From positions 1-64,000 of the forward strand of contig CATQHI010000013.1 of assembly GCA_958295895.1 (NCBI GenBank): a stretch of 64,000 nt of DNA, read 5' to 3'. The notes under the pieces are model-generated. The model worked only from the letters and a program-made list of their open reading frames with translations, was not told where the DNA came from and searched no databases. Every line of letters starts with the position of its first letter. Position 1 is the stretch's first letter. Below are positions 27,538 through 37,599 of the stretch, in pieces. The stretch is from Saprospiraceae bacterium (GTDB lineage: Bacteria; Bacteroidota; Bacteroidia; Chitinophagales; Saprospiraceae). The position numbers and the translations under genes are program-made.

Positions 27538-30096
27538 ATGCGTATTACCCTTTTGTGTCTCGGTTGCCTCCTGTTTGGATTCGCCAGCGCGCTACGGGCC
27601 CAGGAAGTCGCCGACTCCCTGGAGCTACCCGTCTTCGACTACTCCGAACCGCAGGAGTACGAGATCGGAGGCATCAAGATCGAGGGCGCCTTCTTCGCCG
27701 AGGAGAACGCCATCATCGGTGTCACCGGACTGAGTGTGGGCCAGGAGATACGCGTCCCCGGTCCCGACATCCCCCGCGCCATCAAGAACCTCTGGCGGCT
27801 ACGGCTTTTTACCAACGTGAGCATCGAGGAGGAAAAAACCATCGGTGACGTCATCTTTCTTATCGTCCGCGTTGAGGAGCGCCCCCGCTTCCTGAAGCAC
27901 ACCTACACCGGAGCCAAGCAGGGCCGCCACGACGACCTCGACGAGGAGGTCAATAAGTACATCGTTCGCGGCGGTATCGTCACCGAGGATGCTAAGGTGA
28001 ACGCCGCCGAGGCCATCCGCAACTACTACGTCGAAAAGGGCTACCTCGACGCCGCCGTCTCCGTACAGGAGATTCCCGATACCAGCCGAGCCAACTCCGT
28101 CCAACTCCTCTTCGATATCGACCGCAATGACCGCATCAAGATCGCCGACATCAACTTCGAGGGCAACACGGCGGTGAAGGATAAGAAACTGCGCAAGCAG
28201 ATGAAGGAGACCAGCGAAAAGCGTAAGCTCCTCAAGGGCTCCAAGTTTCAGCCCACCGAGTTCGAAACTGACAAGGAGGCCGTCGTAGCCTACTATAACA
28301 CGTTAGGCTACCGCGACGCCCGCATCCTCGACGACAGCATTTACCGCAACGCCAAGGGCGACCTGGTCATCGACATCGACCTCAACGAGGGCAACCAGTA
28401 CTACTTCCGCAATATCACCTGGCGGGGCAACTCGATCTACGACGATGCCACGCTGGCCCAGGTGCTCGGTATCGAAAAGGGCGACATCTACAACGAGGAG
28501 GAGCTCCAGACCCGCCTGAGCTTCAGTCAGGACAACGCCGATGTGTCTTCCCTCTACATGGACAATGGCTACCTCTTCTTCAACGTCGACCCCATTGAGG
28601 TGGCCATCGAGGGCGATAGCATCGACCTGGAAATGCGCATCTTCGAGGGCCCCCAGGCGACCATCGATAAGGTGGTCATCAATGGCAACGACCGCACCCA
28701 CGAGCACGTCATCCGGCGCGAGGTGTTTACCCGGCCCGGAGAGAAATTCAGTCGCTCCGATATTATCCGCAGCCAGCGGCAAATCATCGGCCTGGGCTAC
28801 TTCAACCAGGAGACCCTCGGCATCGAGACGCCCGTCAACCCCGACCGCGGCACCGTAGACATCATCTACACCGTAGAGGAAAAACCCAGCGATCAGCTCG
28901 AGCTCAGTGCCGGCTGGGGCGGCAACCGCGGCGTCATCGGCACCCTGGGCGTGACCTTCAATAACTTCAGCCTCCGCAACGTCTTCAACCGCGAGGCCTG
29001 GCACCCCCTACCCCAGGGCGACGGACAGCGCCTCAGCCTGCGGGCCCAGACCAACGGCCGCTTCTACCAGAGCTACAACGCCAGCATCACCGAGCCCTGG
29101 CTGGGTGGTAAGCGGCCCACCTCGCTATCGGTATCGGCTTTCTACAACAAGTACGACTTTGGTACCAGCACCCTGGCCCGCAAGTTGATCATCCAGCAGC
29201 TCTCCGTCAGCCTCGGCACCCGCCTGCGCTGGCCCGACGACAACTTCGTCTTCCGCACCGGTATCAACCTTCAGACGCTTACCCTCGACAACTGGAGCGA
29301 ACTCTTCACCACCGACCAGAACGAGGTAGTTCGCACCGGCAACTACAACAACTTCAGCTTCCAGTTCTCGCTGTCCCGCAACACAGCTACCGACCCCATT
29401 TTCCCCCGGCAGGGCTCCAATATCGAGCTCTCACTACAGGCCACTCCGCCCTACCGCAGTCTCGGCATCCGCGATAACCCCGAGAACCTGGAGACCGTCG
29501 AGGAGCGCTTTCGCTACGTCGAGTACCACAAGTGGCGCCTCAACGCCGAATGGTACACCCCCATCACCGGCAAGCTCATCCTCAAAACCCAGGCTAAGAT
29601 CGGTTTCCTCGGTAGCTACGACGACCAGGTTGGTGTGAGCCCCTTCGAGCGCTTCCAACTCGGCGGCGATGGCGTCAACAACCAGCAGTTCGCCTTCGCC
29701 GGCGTTGACATCATCAGCCTGCGCGGCTACGAAATCGAGGACCTCAACAACAACTATGTCTTTGACCCCGCCACTCAGAGCCCCCGCAAGATCGCCACGC
29801 CCATCTTCAGTAAGTACACCGTAGAGTTACGCTACCCCCTCTCGCTCAACCCCTCCAGTACCATCTTCGTACTCGCCTTCGCCCAGGGTGGCAACGCCTG
29901 GCGTAGCTCGCGTGACTTCAATCCCTTCGACCTCAAGCGTAGTGTAGGCCTCGGTGCCCGGGTTTTCCTGCCCATGTTCGGTACCCTCGGCTTCGACTGG
30001 GGCTACGGCTTCGATAAGTCCAAGATCGATCCGGCCACTAATGCCAGTAGGAACCTGAGCACGTTTAATATCATTCTTGGGTTTGAACCGGAGTAG
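27538..30096 (+). CDS. bamA: Outer membrane protein assembly factor BamA
   Basis: BamA inserts beta-barrel proteins into the outer membrane. The 852-residue product has a signal peptide (MRITLLCLGCLLFGFASALR), a chain of five POTRA domains (from about residue 40, EYEIGGIKIEGAFFAEENAI, to about 440, including KIADINFEGNTAVKDKKLRK and ATIDKVVINGNDRTHEHVIR), and a C-terminal 16-strand barrel (LELSAGWGGNRGVIGTLGV onward) with the lid-loop motif GYEIEDLNNNYV/SLRGYE and a closing strand FNIILGFEPE. The SLRGYE segment replaces the usual (V/I)RGF/Y motif. It is essential in Gram-negative bacteria and would also serve the many barrel proteins in this window. Confidence 0.96.
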   Translation: MRITLLCLGCLLFGFASALRAQEVADSLELPVFDYSEPQEYEIGGIKIEGAFFAEENAIIGVTGLSVGQEIRVPGPDIPRAIKNLWRLRLFTNVSIEEEKTIGDVIFLIVRVEERPRFLKHTYTGAKQGRHDDLDEEVNKYIVRGGIVTEDAKVNAAEAIRNYYVEKGYLDAAVSVQEIPDTSRANSVQLLFDIDRNDRIKIADINFEGNTAVKDKKLRKQMKETSEKRKLLKGSKFQPTEFETDKEAVVAYYNTLGYRDARILDDSIYRNAKGDLVIDIDLNEGNQYYFRNITWRGNSIYDDATLAQVLGIEKGDIYNEEELQTRLSFSQDNADVSSLYMDNGYLFFNVDPIEVAIEGDSIDLEMRIFEGPQATIDKVVINGNDRTHEHVIRREVFTRPGEKFSRSDIIRSQRQIIGLGYFNQETLGIETPVNPDRGTVDIIYTVEEKPSDQLELSAGWGGNRGVIGTLGVTFNNFSLRNVFNREAWHPLPQGDGQRLSLRAQTNGRFYQSYNASITEPWLGGKRPTSLSVSAFYNKYDFGTSTLARKLIIQQLSVSLGTRLRWPDDNFVFRTGINLQTLTLDNWSELFTTDQNEVVRTGNYNNFSFQFSLSRNTATDPIFPRQGSNIELSLQATPPYRSLGIRDNPENLETVEERFRYVEYHKWRLNAEWYTPITGKLILKTQAKIGFLGSYDDQVGVSPFERFQLGGDGVNNQQFAFAGVDIISLRGYEIEDLNNNYVFDPATQSPRKIATPIFSKYTVELRYPLSLNPSSTIFVLAFAQGGNAWRSSRDFNPFDLKRSVGLGARVFLPMFGTLGFDWGYGFDKSKIDPATNASRNLSTFNIILGFEPE

Positions 30097-30098
30097 GA

Positions 30099-30180
30099 GG
30101 CGGGTAGTAGGTAGGCAGGTATTGGAGGCGTTTCAGGCACACTAGTAACGCTTCCCACGCCCGCATACTAACTACCCCCT
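30099..30180. repeat. Nested palindrome between bamA and hppD
   Basis: Outer arms GGGTAGT (30102-30108) and ACTACCC (30171-30177) enclose an inner pair GGAGGCGTT (30124-30132) and AACGCTTCC (30147-30155, one G-U). The layout and words (GGTAGTAGGTAG, GGAGGCGT, ACTACC) recall the palindrome at 8410-8518. It lies between convergent genes and probably terminates both. Confidence 0.6.
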
Positions 30181-31306
30181 ACAAAGTCCCCCGCAGCTCC
30201 TGCTCCCGCTCAATAGCCTCAAACAGCGCCTTAAAGTTCCCCTTTCCAAAGCTCGTAGCCCCCTTGCGCTGGATGATCTCGTAGAACACCGTCGGCCGAC
30301 TACCGATGGGCCGGGTGAAGATTTGGAGCAGGTAGCCCTCGTCGTCGCGGTCGACCAGGATACCGAGCTCGCGCAGCGGTTCGATGGCCTCGTCGATCTG
30401 CCCCACCCGGTCCAGTAGGTCATCGTAGTAGGTGGCCGGTACGCGGAGGAACTCGATACCGCGGTCGCGTAGGGCGGTGACGGTGCTGACGATATCATCC
30501 GTGGCTACGGCAATGTGCTGGATGCCCGGCCCGCCGTGGAACTCGAGGTACTCCTCGATCTGTGATTTTTTCAGGCCCGGGGCCGGCTCGTTGATCGGGA
30601 ATTTGATGCGCCCGTTGCCGTTCGACATCACCTTGCTCATCAGGGCGGTGTACTTGGTGCTGATGTCCTTATCGTCGAAGCTCACTAGCTGGCGGAAACC
30701 CAATACATCGGCGTACCACTGCACCCAGCGGTTCATCTGCCCCTCGGCTACGTTGGCGACCATGTGGTCGATGTACTTGAGGCCTACGGGCTCCGTGTGG
30801 TAGCTGGGCTCCCAGGCCACGAAGCCGGGGAGGAACACTCCGTCGTAGTTCGTACGCTCCACGAAAACGTGAATCACATCTCCGTAGCTCTCCACCGCCG
30901 AGCGGATGGTGGTACCGTGCTCGTCTTCATCCGTACGGGGTTCAAAGTGCGATTCAGCACCCCGGGCCACGGCGGTTTGGTAGGCTGCGGTAGCATCGTC
31001 CACCCACAGGGCCACGGTCCGCACCGTATCACCGTGGCGGTCGATCAGTTGGCCGATATCCGTACCCGGTACCAGCGGACTGGTCAGCACCAGCCGGATC
31101 TTATCCTGCACCAGCACGTACGACTCCCGGTCGCGCAAGCCCGTCGACAGGCCGGCGTAGGCCAGGGGCTGAAAGCCCATTGCCGTCTGGTAGAATAGGG
31201 CCGACTGGCGGGCGTTGCCAACTAGCATTTCCATGTAGTCGGTGCCGTTGATGGGGAAGGCGTCGGTGTTTGCGGCAGCAGTGGGGACGGGGGCAGTGCG
31301 GGTCAT
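30179..31306 (-). CDS. hppD: 4-Hydroxyphenylpyruvate dioxygenase
   Basis: The enzyme converts 4-hydroxyphenylpyruvate to homogentisate in tyrosine breakdown. The 375-residue protein has two vicinal-oxygen-chelate halves. The Fe(II) ligands are visible: His in KYIDHMVANVAEGQMNRWVQ (about residue 180), His in GGPGIQHIAVATDDIVSTVT (about 263) and Glu in PTVFYEIIQRKGATSFGKGN (about 345). The C-terminal GNFKALFEAIEREQELRG is typical. It diverges from recO across 119 bases. No homogentisate dioxygenase is nearby, so the rest of the pathway must be elsewhere. Confidence 0.96.
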   Translation of the reverse strand: MTRTAPVPTAAANTDAFPINGTDYMEMLVGNARQSALFYQTAMGFQPLAYAGLSTGLRDRESYVLVQDKIRLVLTSPLVPGTDIGQLIDRHGDTVRTVALWVDDATAAYQTAVARGAESHFEPRTDEDEHGTTIRSAVESYGDVIHVFVERTNYDGVFLPGFVAWEPSYHTEPVGLKYIDHMVANVAEGQMNRWVQWYADVLGFRQLVSFDDKDISTKYTALMSKVMSNGNGRIKFPINEPAPGLKKSQIEEYLEFHGGPGIQHIAVATDDIVSTVTALRDRGIEFLRVPATYYDDLLDRVGQIDEAIEPLRELGILVDRDDEGYLLQIFTRPIGSRPTVFYEIIQRKGATSFGKGNFKALFEAIEREQELRGTL

Positions 31307-31425
31307 GGTTTATTCTTGTTGTGGCAACTATTATGCGGTGACAACGATACGAACGCTCAAAGGTTGCTATTACAACGCTTCGAGCTTCATCATGGCGGGC
31401 TATCTTGCTACCTACGCAGTGATCT

Positions 31426-32148
31426 ATGCTTTTAAAAACCAGAGGTATCATCTTCCGTTCCACGAAGTACGGCGACTCCTCGCTTATCCTAGAGGTCTAC
31501 ACCGAGGAGCGCGGCATCCGCAAGTACATCGTCAGCGGCGTGCGCAAGGTGCGCAGCAGTACCCCGGCCAGTAAGTTGCAGCTCATGAACCTGGTCGACC
31601 TGGTGGCCTACGAGCGCCCCGGCAAGGACCTGACCCGCATCAAGGAGGTGCAGCCCGCCTTCATCTACACCCGCATTCCCTTCGAGGTGGAGCGGGGCAC
31701 CGTCGGACTGTTCATGCTCGAGGTGGCCCGCAACAGCATTCGGGAATCGGAGGAGAACCCCTCGCTATTTCACTTTCTCTTCGAGTCCTTTGCTTTCCTG
31801 GATAGCACTACCGGGCCGATCAGCAACATTCACCTTCACTTCCTGCTGGAACTCACCTCCCACCTGGGCTTCATGCCCTCGGGCGACTACTCGGCGGCCA
31901 CGCCACTCTTCGACCTCCGCGAGGGGCAGTTCACCGGCGACTTCCCCGGGCATACCGAGTACCTGGATGCCACCCGGGCCGCCCACATGTACCAGTTGCT
32001 TCACGCGAATCGGGAGGAACTCGCTACCATTAAACTCAGTCGCGAGGAGCGCTCCGGCCTCCTCACCGACCTACTGCGCTACTACCGCTACCACATCGAG
32101 GGAATGCGGGAGATCAACTCGTTGAGTATTCTCCGTGCCGTATACTAA
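31426..32148 (+). CDS. recO: DNA repair protein RecO
   Basis: RecO works with RecF/RecR to load RecA on SSB-coated DNA. The 240-residue protein has the N-terminal OB-fold start (MLLKTRGIIFRSTKYGDSSL), GIRKYIVSGVRKVRSSTPAS, a middle helical region (FMLEVARNSIRESEENPSLF) and a C-terminal HIEGMREINSLSILRAVY typical of Bacteroidota RecO, which lack the zinc cysteines of some other groups. lnt follows after 42 bases on the same strand. Confidence 0.92.
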   Translation: MLLKTRGIIFRSTKYGDSSLILEVYTEERGIRKYIVSGVRKVRSSTPASKLQLMNLVDLVAYERPGKDLTRIKEVQPAFIYTRIPFEVERGTVGLFMLEVARNSIRESEENPSLFHFLFESFAFLDSTTGPISNIHLHFLLELTSHLGFMPSGDYSAATPLFDLREGQFTGDFPGHTEYLDATRAAHMYQLLHANREELATIKLSREERSGLLTDLLRYYRYHIEGMREINSLSILRAVY

Positions 32149-32190
32149 GCACTACTCGGCGTGCAACGCCCCGACCTTACCTTCGCCGTG

Positions 32191-33957
32191 ATGGCTACCC
32201 GCACGCGCTACCTCCTTGCCCTCGGACTTTTTCTGGCCGCCGCCGGAACGGGCCTCGTGATGTACCAGCGCACCCAGGCCGAACACCTCTGGGGTTACCT
32301 GCCGCTGGCGCTATACCTCCTACTGTGGGGCGCAATTGCCGCCGCCCGCCTCACCAGAGCCGACCCCGCCACCGACCGCCGCTTTTTGCTCTCCAGCGCC
32401 AGCGGCGTGCTACTCGGCGTCGGCTTTCCTGGCTACCTCCCCTTCCCCTTTCTGCTACTGGTAGCCTGGGTGCCCCTACTTTTACTCCAGCAGGATAACC
32501 GTAGCACGAAGACCGTCTTCTGGCACGGCTTTAACACCTTCCTGCTCTACAACATCCTGGCCACCTTCTGGGTCACCAATACGGCCTTTGCCGCCGGGCT
32601 CTTCGCTGTACTAGCCAATACCGGGCTCATGTGCATCCCGTGGCTGGCCTTTCACTGGACGAGCCGCGTAAGCCCCCGCGTCAGCTACCTGGCCCTCGTC
32701 GCCTTCTGGCTCAGCTTCGAGCACCTGCACTACCACTGGTCGCTCAACTGGCCCTGGCTTACCCTCGGCAATGGCTTTGCGCAGTTTCCCAGCCTGGTGC
32801 AGTGGTACGAGGTGACCGGCGTGCTGGGGGGTAGTGCCTGGATCCTGGTGGTTAACTACCTCGTGCTGCAGTGGTACCGCTCTCCCACCCCGCGCCGGAT
32901 GCCAGTCATCCTATTGCTCACTGCGCTTCTTCCTCCGGCCGGCTCGCTAATCCGCTACCTGACCTATACCCCGCCGCCCGGTGAGACGCTCACTGTCAGT
33001 GCCATCCAGCCGAATCTGGAACCGCACTACGAAAAGTTCTCACACGATCGGAGCCAACAGTTGGAGCTATTCACCACGCTGAGTCTGGAGGCCCTCGCAA
33101 CTACTGAGGGGACCCTGGATTATCTGCTCTTCCCGGAGACCAGTTTCGGGGGGGTGGATGAGGCGCGCCCCACCTCCGCACCTGCGTTCCGCGCCCTGCT
33201 GGACGTACTGCCCCACGACCGCCTGCACTACCTGGTCACTGGCTACCAGGGGTACTACCGCTTCGGGCCCGGCGAGGAGGTGACTACTGCCGTACGCTAC
33301 GTGCCTAATTCCGATGGCAGCGAGGCAGCCCTGGAAGCCCTTAACGGAGCCGCGCAACTAGACTTACGTACCGGTGACTTTCAGACCTACCGCAAGGGCG
33401 TATTTGTACCCGGTGCCGAGAGCTTTCCCTTCCGCAACACCCTGTTCTTTCTGGAGCCGCTCGTGAACAGCCTGGGCGGATCGGTAGCGGGTATGGGTAC
33501 CCAGGCACTACGTACACCCTTCCGGGGCGACCGGGCTGAGATCGCACCCGTGATCTGCTACGAAAGTGTCTTCGGCGAATACTTCACGGGCTACATCCGC
33601 GAGGGGGCCCAGGCGGCCTTCGTACTGACCAATGACGGCTGGTGGGACAACACGGCCGGTCACCTCCAGCACCTCTACCTGAGCAGTCTACGCGCCATCG
33701 AGACGCGCCGGGCCGTGGTGCGCTCCGCCAACATGGGCGCCTGTGCCTTCATCGACCAGCGGGGGCACATCGTGAGTCGCACACGGTACGGGCAGCGGGG
33801 CCACCTTTCCGGCACCATCCGGCTCAACGACAGCATCACCCCCTACGTGCGCTTCGGCGACATACCGGCCCGTATCGCCCTCCTACTAGCCGCCATGGCC
33901 CTACTCTCCAACCTCGCACACACGCTCCGCCGCCGCAGCACGTTGGATGCTAGCTAA
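32191..33957 (+). CDS. lnt: Apolipoprotein N-acyltransferase Lnt
   Basis: Lnt adds the third acyl chain to lipoproteins at the outer face of the inner membrane. An upstream GTG (32161) keeps the frame open, but ATG 32191 (MATRTRYLLALGLFLAAAGT) lies just after a TACCTTCG element and starts the first membrane helix, so it was chosen; length 588. About six to seven membrane helices are followed by a nitrilase-like domain with the Glu-Lys-Cys triad: LFPETSFGG (E about residue 315), YRKGVFVPGAESFPF (K about 400) and PVICYESVFGEYF (C about 454), then NDGWWDNTAGHLQHLYLSSL. A final membrane helix ends the protein. It would mature the lipoproteins encoded in this window. Confidence 0.95.
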   Translation: MATRTRYLLALGLFLAAAGTGLVMYQRTQAEHLWGYLPLALYLLLWGAIAAARLTRADPATDRRFLLSSASGVLLGVGFPGYLPFPFLLLVAWVPLLLLQQDNRSTKTVFWHGFNTFLLYNILATFWVTNTAFAAGLFAVLANTGLMCIPWLAFHWTSRVSPRVSYLALVAFWLSFEHLHYHWSLNWPWLTLGNGFAQFPSLVQWYEVTGVLGGSAWILVVNYLVLQWYRSPTPRRMPVILLLTALLPPAGSLIRYLTYTPPPGETLTVSAIQPNLEPHYEKFSHDRSQQLELFTTLSLEALATTEGTLDYLLFPETSFGGVDEARPTSAPAFRALLDVLPHDRLHYLVTGYQGYYRFGPGEEVTTAVRYVPNSDGSEAALEALNGAAQLDLRTGDFQTYRKGVFVPGAESFPFRNTLFFLEPLVNSLGGSVAGMGTQALRTPFRGDRAEIAPVICYESVFGEYFTGYIREGAQAAFVLTNDGWWDNTAGHLQHLYLSSLRAIETRRAVVRSANMGACAFIDQRGHIVSRTRYGQRGHLSGTIRLNDSITPYVRFGDIPARIALLLAAMALLSNLAHTLRRRSTLDAS

Positions 33958-33966
33958 GCCCCCCGC

Positions 33967-35727
33967 ATGCGCCGCCTCCTTTTCACCCTCTTGCCCTTAC
34001 TCCTCTGTTCCTTCTGGGCGGGTGCGCAGGTGCAGGCTATGTGGAAGGTGACCCCGAGCGCTACGGATTTCGAGTTCACCGATCGTGTGCCCAAGTACTT
34101 TGGCGACTCGACTGAGGTACTGGACTGGCTGGCGGACTGGCGGCAGCGGCAGCAGGAGCGTGCCTACTGGGAGGCGAGCGTGGATAGTATAGTGCAGACC
34201 GTGCCCGGAGAGCTGACCGCCTACCTACACCGGGGACCAGCCTACGCATGGTCGGAGCTTACGCTGCCGGATGACGAGCTCGTCAGGCAGTGGGCGCGGC
34301 GCAGTGGGTACCGGCAGCGGCGGTTTCGGGCGGGCAGGCCGCTAGCGCCCCAGGGGTGGTCGGCGGTGCGGGATAGCCTCGTCTCCCGGGCAGCGGCGAG
34401 CGGCTACCCCTTCGCCTCGGTAGGGCTGACGGAGGTGGAGTGGGTAGCCCCGGGGCAGCTCGCGGCACAGGTTGACGTACGGACCGGTCCGCTGATCCGC
34501 GTGGGGGAGGTCAGCGTGCCGGAGGAGGTGCGGGTGCGCAACATCTTTCTGGAGCGCTACCTGGGGCTAGTCTCCGGGGAGGTGTACTCCCAGCGGCGGG
34601 TACGGCGGCTACAGGAACGCCTGGCGCAGCTGCCCTACGTGACCATGCGGGGGGCACCGGCGGTGAGCTTTCGCGATAGCCTGGCCTACATCGATCTGCC
34701 GCTGGACCGGCGGCCGGCCAGCCGCTTTGATTTCGTCATCGGGGTACTACCAAACAGCACCCAGAATGACAACAAGCTGCTCATCACCGGAGAATTGAAC
34801 GGGGAACTGTACAACGGTTTTGGGCAGGGCGAGCGCATTGCCGCTCGCTTCGAGCAGCTACGGCCGCAGACGCAGGAACTGCAACTGGCGCTAGACTATC
34901 CCTTTGTATTCGGTCTTCCCTTCGGCTTCGAGGGGGAATTGGAACTCTACCGCCGCGATACCTCCTTTCTGAACCTGAGCTGGCACCTGGCCGGTACCTA
35001 CATCCGCGAGGGCAACGACCGCCTGAGTGCCTTCTGGGAAAAGCGGAGTACCATCGTGCCGGGGCTGGATAGTACGCGGCTGGTGAATGGGCAGCTACCC
35101 GATACGCTGGGGGTGAGTCGCTCGTTCTTCGGTTTGCAACTGCGGCGTACTCGGACCGACCGACGGTTCAGCCCCCGCACCGGCTACGCGGCGGACGTGA
35201 GCGCGGCGGCGGGCTTCCGGCGGCTACGTAACCTGGACTTTACCGGCGAGGCGGCCGATAGCCTACAGCAGCGTAGTACGCAGGTACAGCTGGCGGCGGC
35301 GCTGGATTTCTACGTGGAGCCGCTGGTGGGAACTGTACTCTATGTCGGCCTACGGGCCCAGGCCCTACTGACGGAGCGGGAGGTGGTGAGTAACGAGCAG
35401 TTTCGCATTGGGGGGGCGCGGCTGCTGCGGGGATTCGACGAGCAGCGCTTCTTCGCCACGGACTACCAGGTGCTGACGGCAGAGTTCCGCTTACTACTGG
35501 GCGAGAATGCCTTTCTGTACACCTTCGCCGACGCCGCCCGCCTTAACCAGCGCAGTGTGGCTAAACCGGACATCGCCATCGATTACCCCCTGGGCCTCGG
35601 GGCGGGGGTGAACTTTGAGACGCGGGCGGGAATTTTTGCGCTTAGTCTGGCGGTGGGGCGGCGCACCGGGGAGGCGTTTGATCTGGGGGCGCCTAAGGTG
35701 CATTTAGGTTATGTAAGTGTGTTTTAG
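33967..35727 (+). CDS. Omp85-family (BamA/TamA-like) outer membrane protein
   Basis: The 586-residue protein has a signal peptide (MRRLLFTLLPLLLCSFWAGA), an N-terminal part with two or three POTRA-like units (AAQVDVRTGPLIRVGEVSVP; YSQRRVRRLQERLAQLPYVT) and a 16-strand-type barrel with the Omp85 signature region FRIGGARLLRGFDEQRFFAT (LRGF) and final strand KVHLGYVSVF. It is shorter than BamA, closer to TamA or the Bacteroidota surface-antigen group. Ten bases separate it from lnt, implying one transcript. Its stop overlaps the sppA stop on the other strand by four bases. Confidence 0.9.
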   Translation: MRRLLFTLLPLLLCSFWAGAQVQAMWKVTPSATDFEFTDRVPKYFGDSTEVLDWLADWRQRQQERAYWEASVDSIVQTVPGELTAYLHRGPAYAWSELTLPDDELVRQWARRSGYRQRRFRAGRPLAPQGWSAVRDSLVSRAAASGYPFASVGLTEVEWVAPGQLAAQVDVRTGPLIRVGEVSVPEEVRVRNIFLERYLGLVSGEVYSQRRVRRLQERLAQLPYVTMRGAPAVSFRDSLAYIDLPLDRRPASRFDFVIGVLPNSTQNDNKLLITGELNGELYNGFGQGERIAARFEQLRPQTQELQLALDYPFVFGLPFGFEGELELYRRDTSFLNLSWHLAGTYIREGNDRLSAFWEKRSTIVPGLDSTRLVNGQLPDTLGVSRSFFGLQLRRTRTDRRFSPRTGYAADVSAAAGFRRLRNLDFTGEAADSLQQRSTQVQLAAALDFYVEPLVGTVLYVGLRAQALLTEREVVSNEQFRIGGARLLRGFDEQRFFATDYQVLTAEFRLLLGENAFLYTFADAARLNQRSVAKPDIAIDYPLGLGAGVNFETRAGIFALSLAVGRRTGEAFDLGAPKVHLGYVSVF

Positions 35728-37505
35728 AACGTCACCACCAACGGCAACCGCGCCTGAGGCTCCCGCGCCTGCGACAGATCGCGCAGCAGCTCGAAGTGCT
35801 CGTAGTTTTCGGCACCGAGCTGGCTCTTCACCACCTTATTTACGACCTGATTGTCGTCGTCGGCACCCATAAGCTCCTCCAGGAAGCGCTCCCACTGGGG
35901 CTTGAGGCGGGGGTAGTGACCTACGGCGTAGTCGTCATCGAGGCCGGCCAGGCGGGCGGCGGAGGCGACGGCGGCGTCGAGGCCACCAAAGCGGTCAATG
36001 AGGCCAATCTCCAGGGCGCGCTCGCCGGAGTAGACGCGGCCACCGGCGATCTCGCGTACCCGTTCGATGGGTAGGTTGCGGCCGGTAGCTACGCGGTCCA
36101 GGAAGGTAGCGTAGATGCCCTGGGTGCGGGCGGTGAGGAGCTGCTTCTCCTCCTCGCCCATCTCACGGAAGGGACTGAAGGCGTTGGCGTTACGGGCGGT
36201 GTTGACGGTGTCGAAGGAAACACCGATCTTATCTTCCATCAACTCGCGCACGATGGGGAAGGTCAGGAAGACCCCGATGGAGCCGGTAATGGTAGTAGGC
36301 TCGGCGTAGATGCTATCGGCACCGGCGGCGATGTAGTAGCCCCCGCTGGCGGCGTAGTCGCCCATGCTCACCACGACGGGCTTACCGGTTTCCTTGAGCT
36401 GCTCGATAGCGTACCAGATGTTCTCGGAGCTACTGGCACTGCCGCCACCGCTGTTGACACGTAGTACGACGGCCTTGACCTTGTCATCGTCGGCTAGCTT
36501 TTCGATCTCGTTGACGTACTTTTTATCGCCGATGTTGCCCAGGTCACCGGCGCCGTCCACGATGCCGCCCTCGGCGATGAGTACGGCTACTTGGTCGTCA
36601 TCACCGCCGTCGAGGCGCTCCATGCGGGCGGCGAAGTAGCGGCTGATGTCGATGGTATTGAGCTTCTCGTCCTGGTCCACACCGATCTTGTCGTGCAGGA
36701 TGCGGTCGACCTCGCTGCGGCGCAGGATACCGTCGATGAGTCCGGCGTCGACGGCCTCCTGGTCGCGCCAGCCGGTCATGTTGGCGGCGGCCTGGCGGAG
36801 GCGGGCGGGGTCTACGTTGCGGGTAGCGCTGAGGTCGACGAGCATGACGCCGAAGAGGTCTTCGAGGAACTCCTTGGTCTGCTCCCGGTTCTCGGGGCTA
36901 ATCTCGGTGCGGCGCAGCGGCTCGGTGGCACTTTTGTAATCGCCGGCGTAGAAGATCTCGAACTTGATGCCCGCCTGATCGAGGGCGTTCTTGAGGAAGG
37001 GAATATCGGCACCCAGTCCGCGGAAGTCGACTACCCCGAGCGGACCGACGTACACCTCATCGGCGACGCTGCCCAGGTAGTAGGCGCTCTGGTCGTAGTA
37101 GGGGGAGTAGGACACGACGAACTTACCGGCGGCGCGGAACTCGGCGATAGCCTCGCGGAGGGTACGCAGGCTGGTGAAGGGTACCCCCGTAACCCCGTCA
37201 TTAAGGAAGATACCCTTGATATCGTCGTCCTCGGCCGCGTGGCGCACGGCGCGCACTACGTCGTGCAGACCGGGAGGCGAGTCATCACCAAAGACCTCGA
37301 AGGGATTAGAGGCCGCCGTATTACCGGTGAGTTCGGGTAGGCCCTGTAGATCAAAGGTCAGAATGGAGTTAGCGGTCACCTGGGGCTTTTCTTCGGCCGA
37401 GGCGGCCAGGCCACCGATGATAGAAAAGCCGATCAGGGCAATTACGACCAGTGCGAGTAGGGTGCCCAGGCAGGACCCCAGGAGAAGTTTGACGAAGTTA
37501 GGCAT
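35724..37505 (-). CDS. sppA: Signal peptide peptidase SppA, 67K type
   Basis: SppA is a membrane-bound serine protease that degrades cleaved signal peptides. The 593-residue protein has the long two-domain form: an N-terminal membrane helix (LLLGSCLGTLLALVVIALIG), a first domain carrying the general-base lysine in AGDYKSATEPLRRTEISPE (about residue 190) and a second domain carrying the catalytic serine in PTTITGSIGVFLTFPIV (about 407). VVVSMGDYAASGGYYIAAGA and GRVYSGERALEIGLIDRFGG are also conserved. It is divergent from queA. Confidence 0.95.
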   Translation of the reverse strand: MPNFVKLLLGSCLGTLLALVVIALIGFSIIGGLAASAEEKPQVTANSILTFDLQGLPELTGNTAASNPFEVFGDDSPPGLHDVVRAVRHAAEDDDIKGIFLNDGVTGVPFTSLRTLREAIAEFRAAGKFVVSYSPYYDQSAYYLGSVADEVYVGPLGVVDFRGLGADIPFLKNALDQAGIKFEIFYAGDYKSATEPLRRTEISPENREQTKEFLEDLFGVMLVDLSATRNVDPARLRQAAANMTGWRDQEAVDAGLIDGILRRSEVDRILHDKIGVDQDEKLNTIDISRYFAARMERLDGGDDDQVAVLIAEGGIVDGAGDLGNIGDKKYVNEIEKLADDDKVKAVVLRVNSGGGSASSSENIWYAIEQLKETGKPVVVSMGDYAASGGYYIAAGADSIYAEPTTITGSIGVFLTFPIVRELMEDKIGVSFDTVNTARNANAFSPFREMGEEEKQLLTARTQGIYATFLDRVATGRNLPIERVREIAGGRVYSGERALEIGLIDRFGGLDAAVASAARLAGLDDDYAVGHYPRLKPQWERFLEELMGADDDNQVVNKVVKSQLGAENYEHFELLRDLSQAREPQARLPLVVTF

Positions 37506-37599
37506 GCGACGAGGTTTCGGTGTTAGCGCAGCGCAAAGAACGGCAGCCGATAGAGAAGGTTACAAGCTTTTCGATGAACGGCGGCTTTTTACGGATGAC

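Noticed and set aside
28303-29004. 233-residue ORF antisense to bamA
   Set aside because: It is a GC-driven shadow of the bamA reading frame, rich in V/D/A with no domain.
36591-37340. 249-residue ORF antisense to sppA
   Set aside because: It is a shadow frame with the same low-complexity V/G/D/L composition as other antisense ORFs here.
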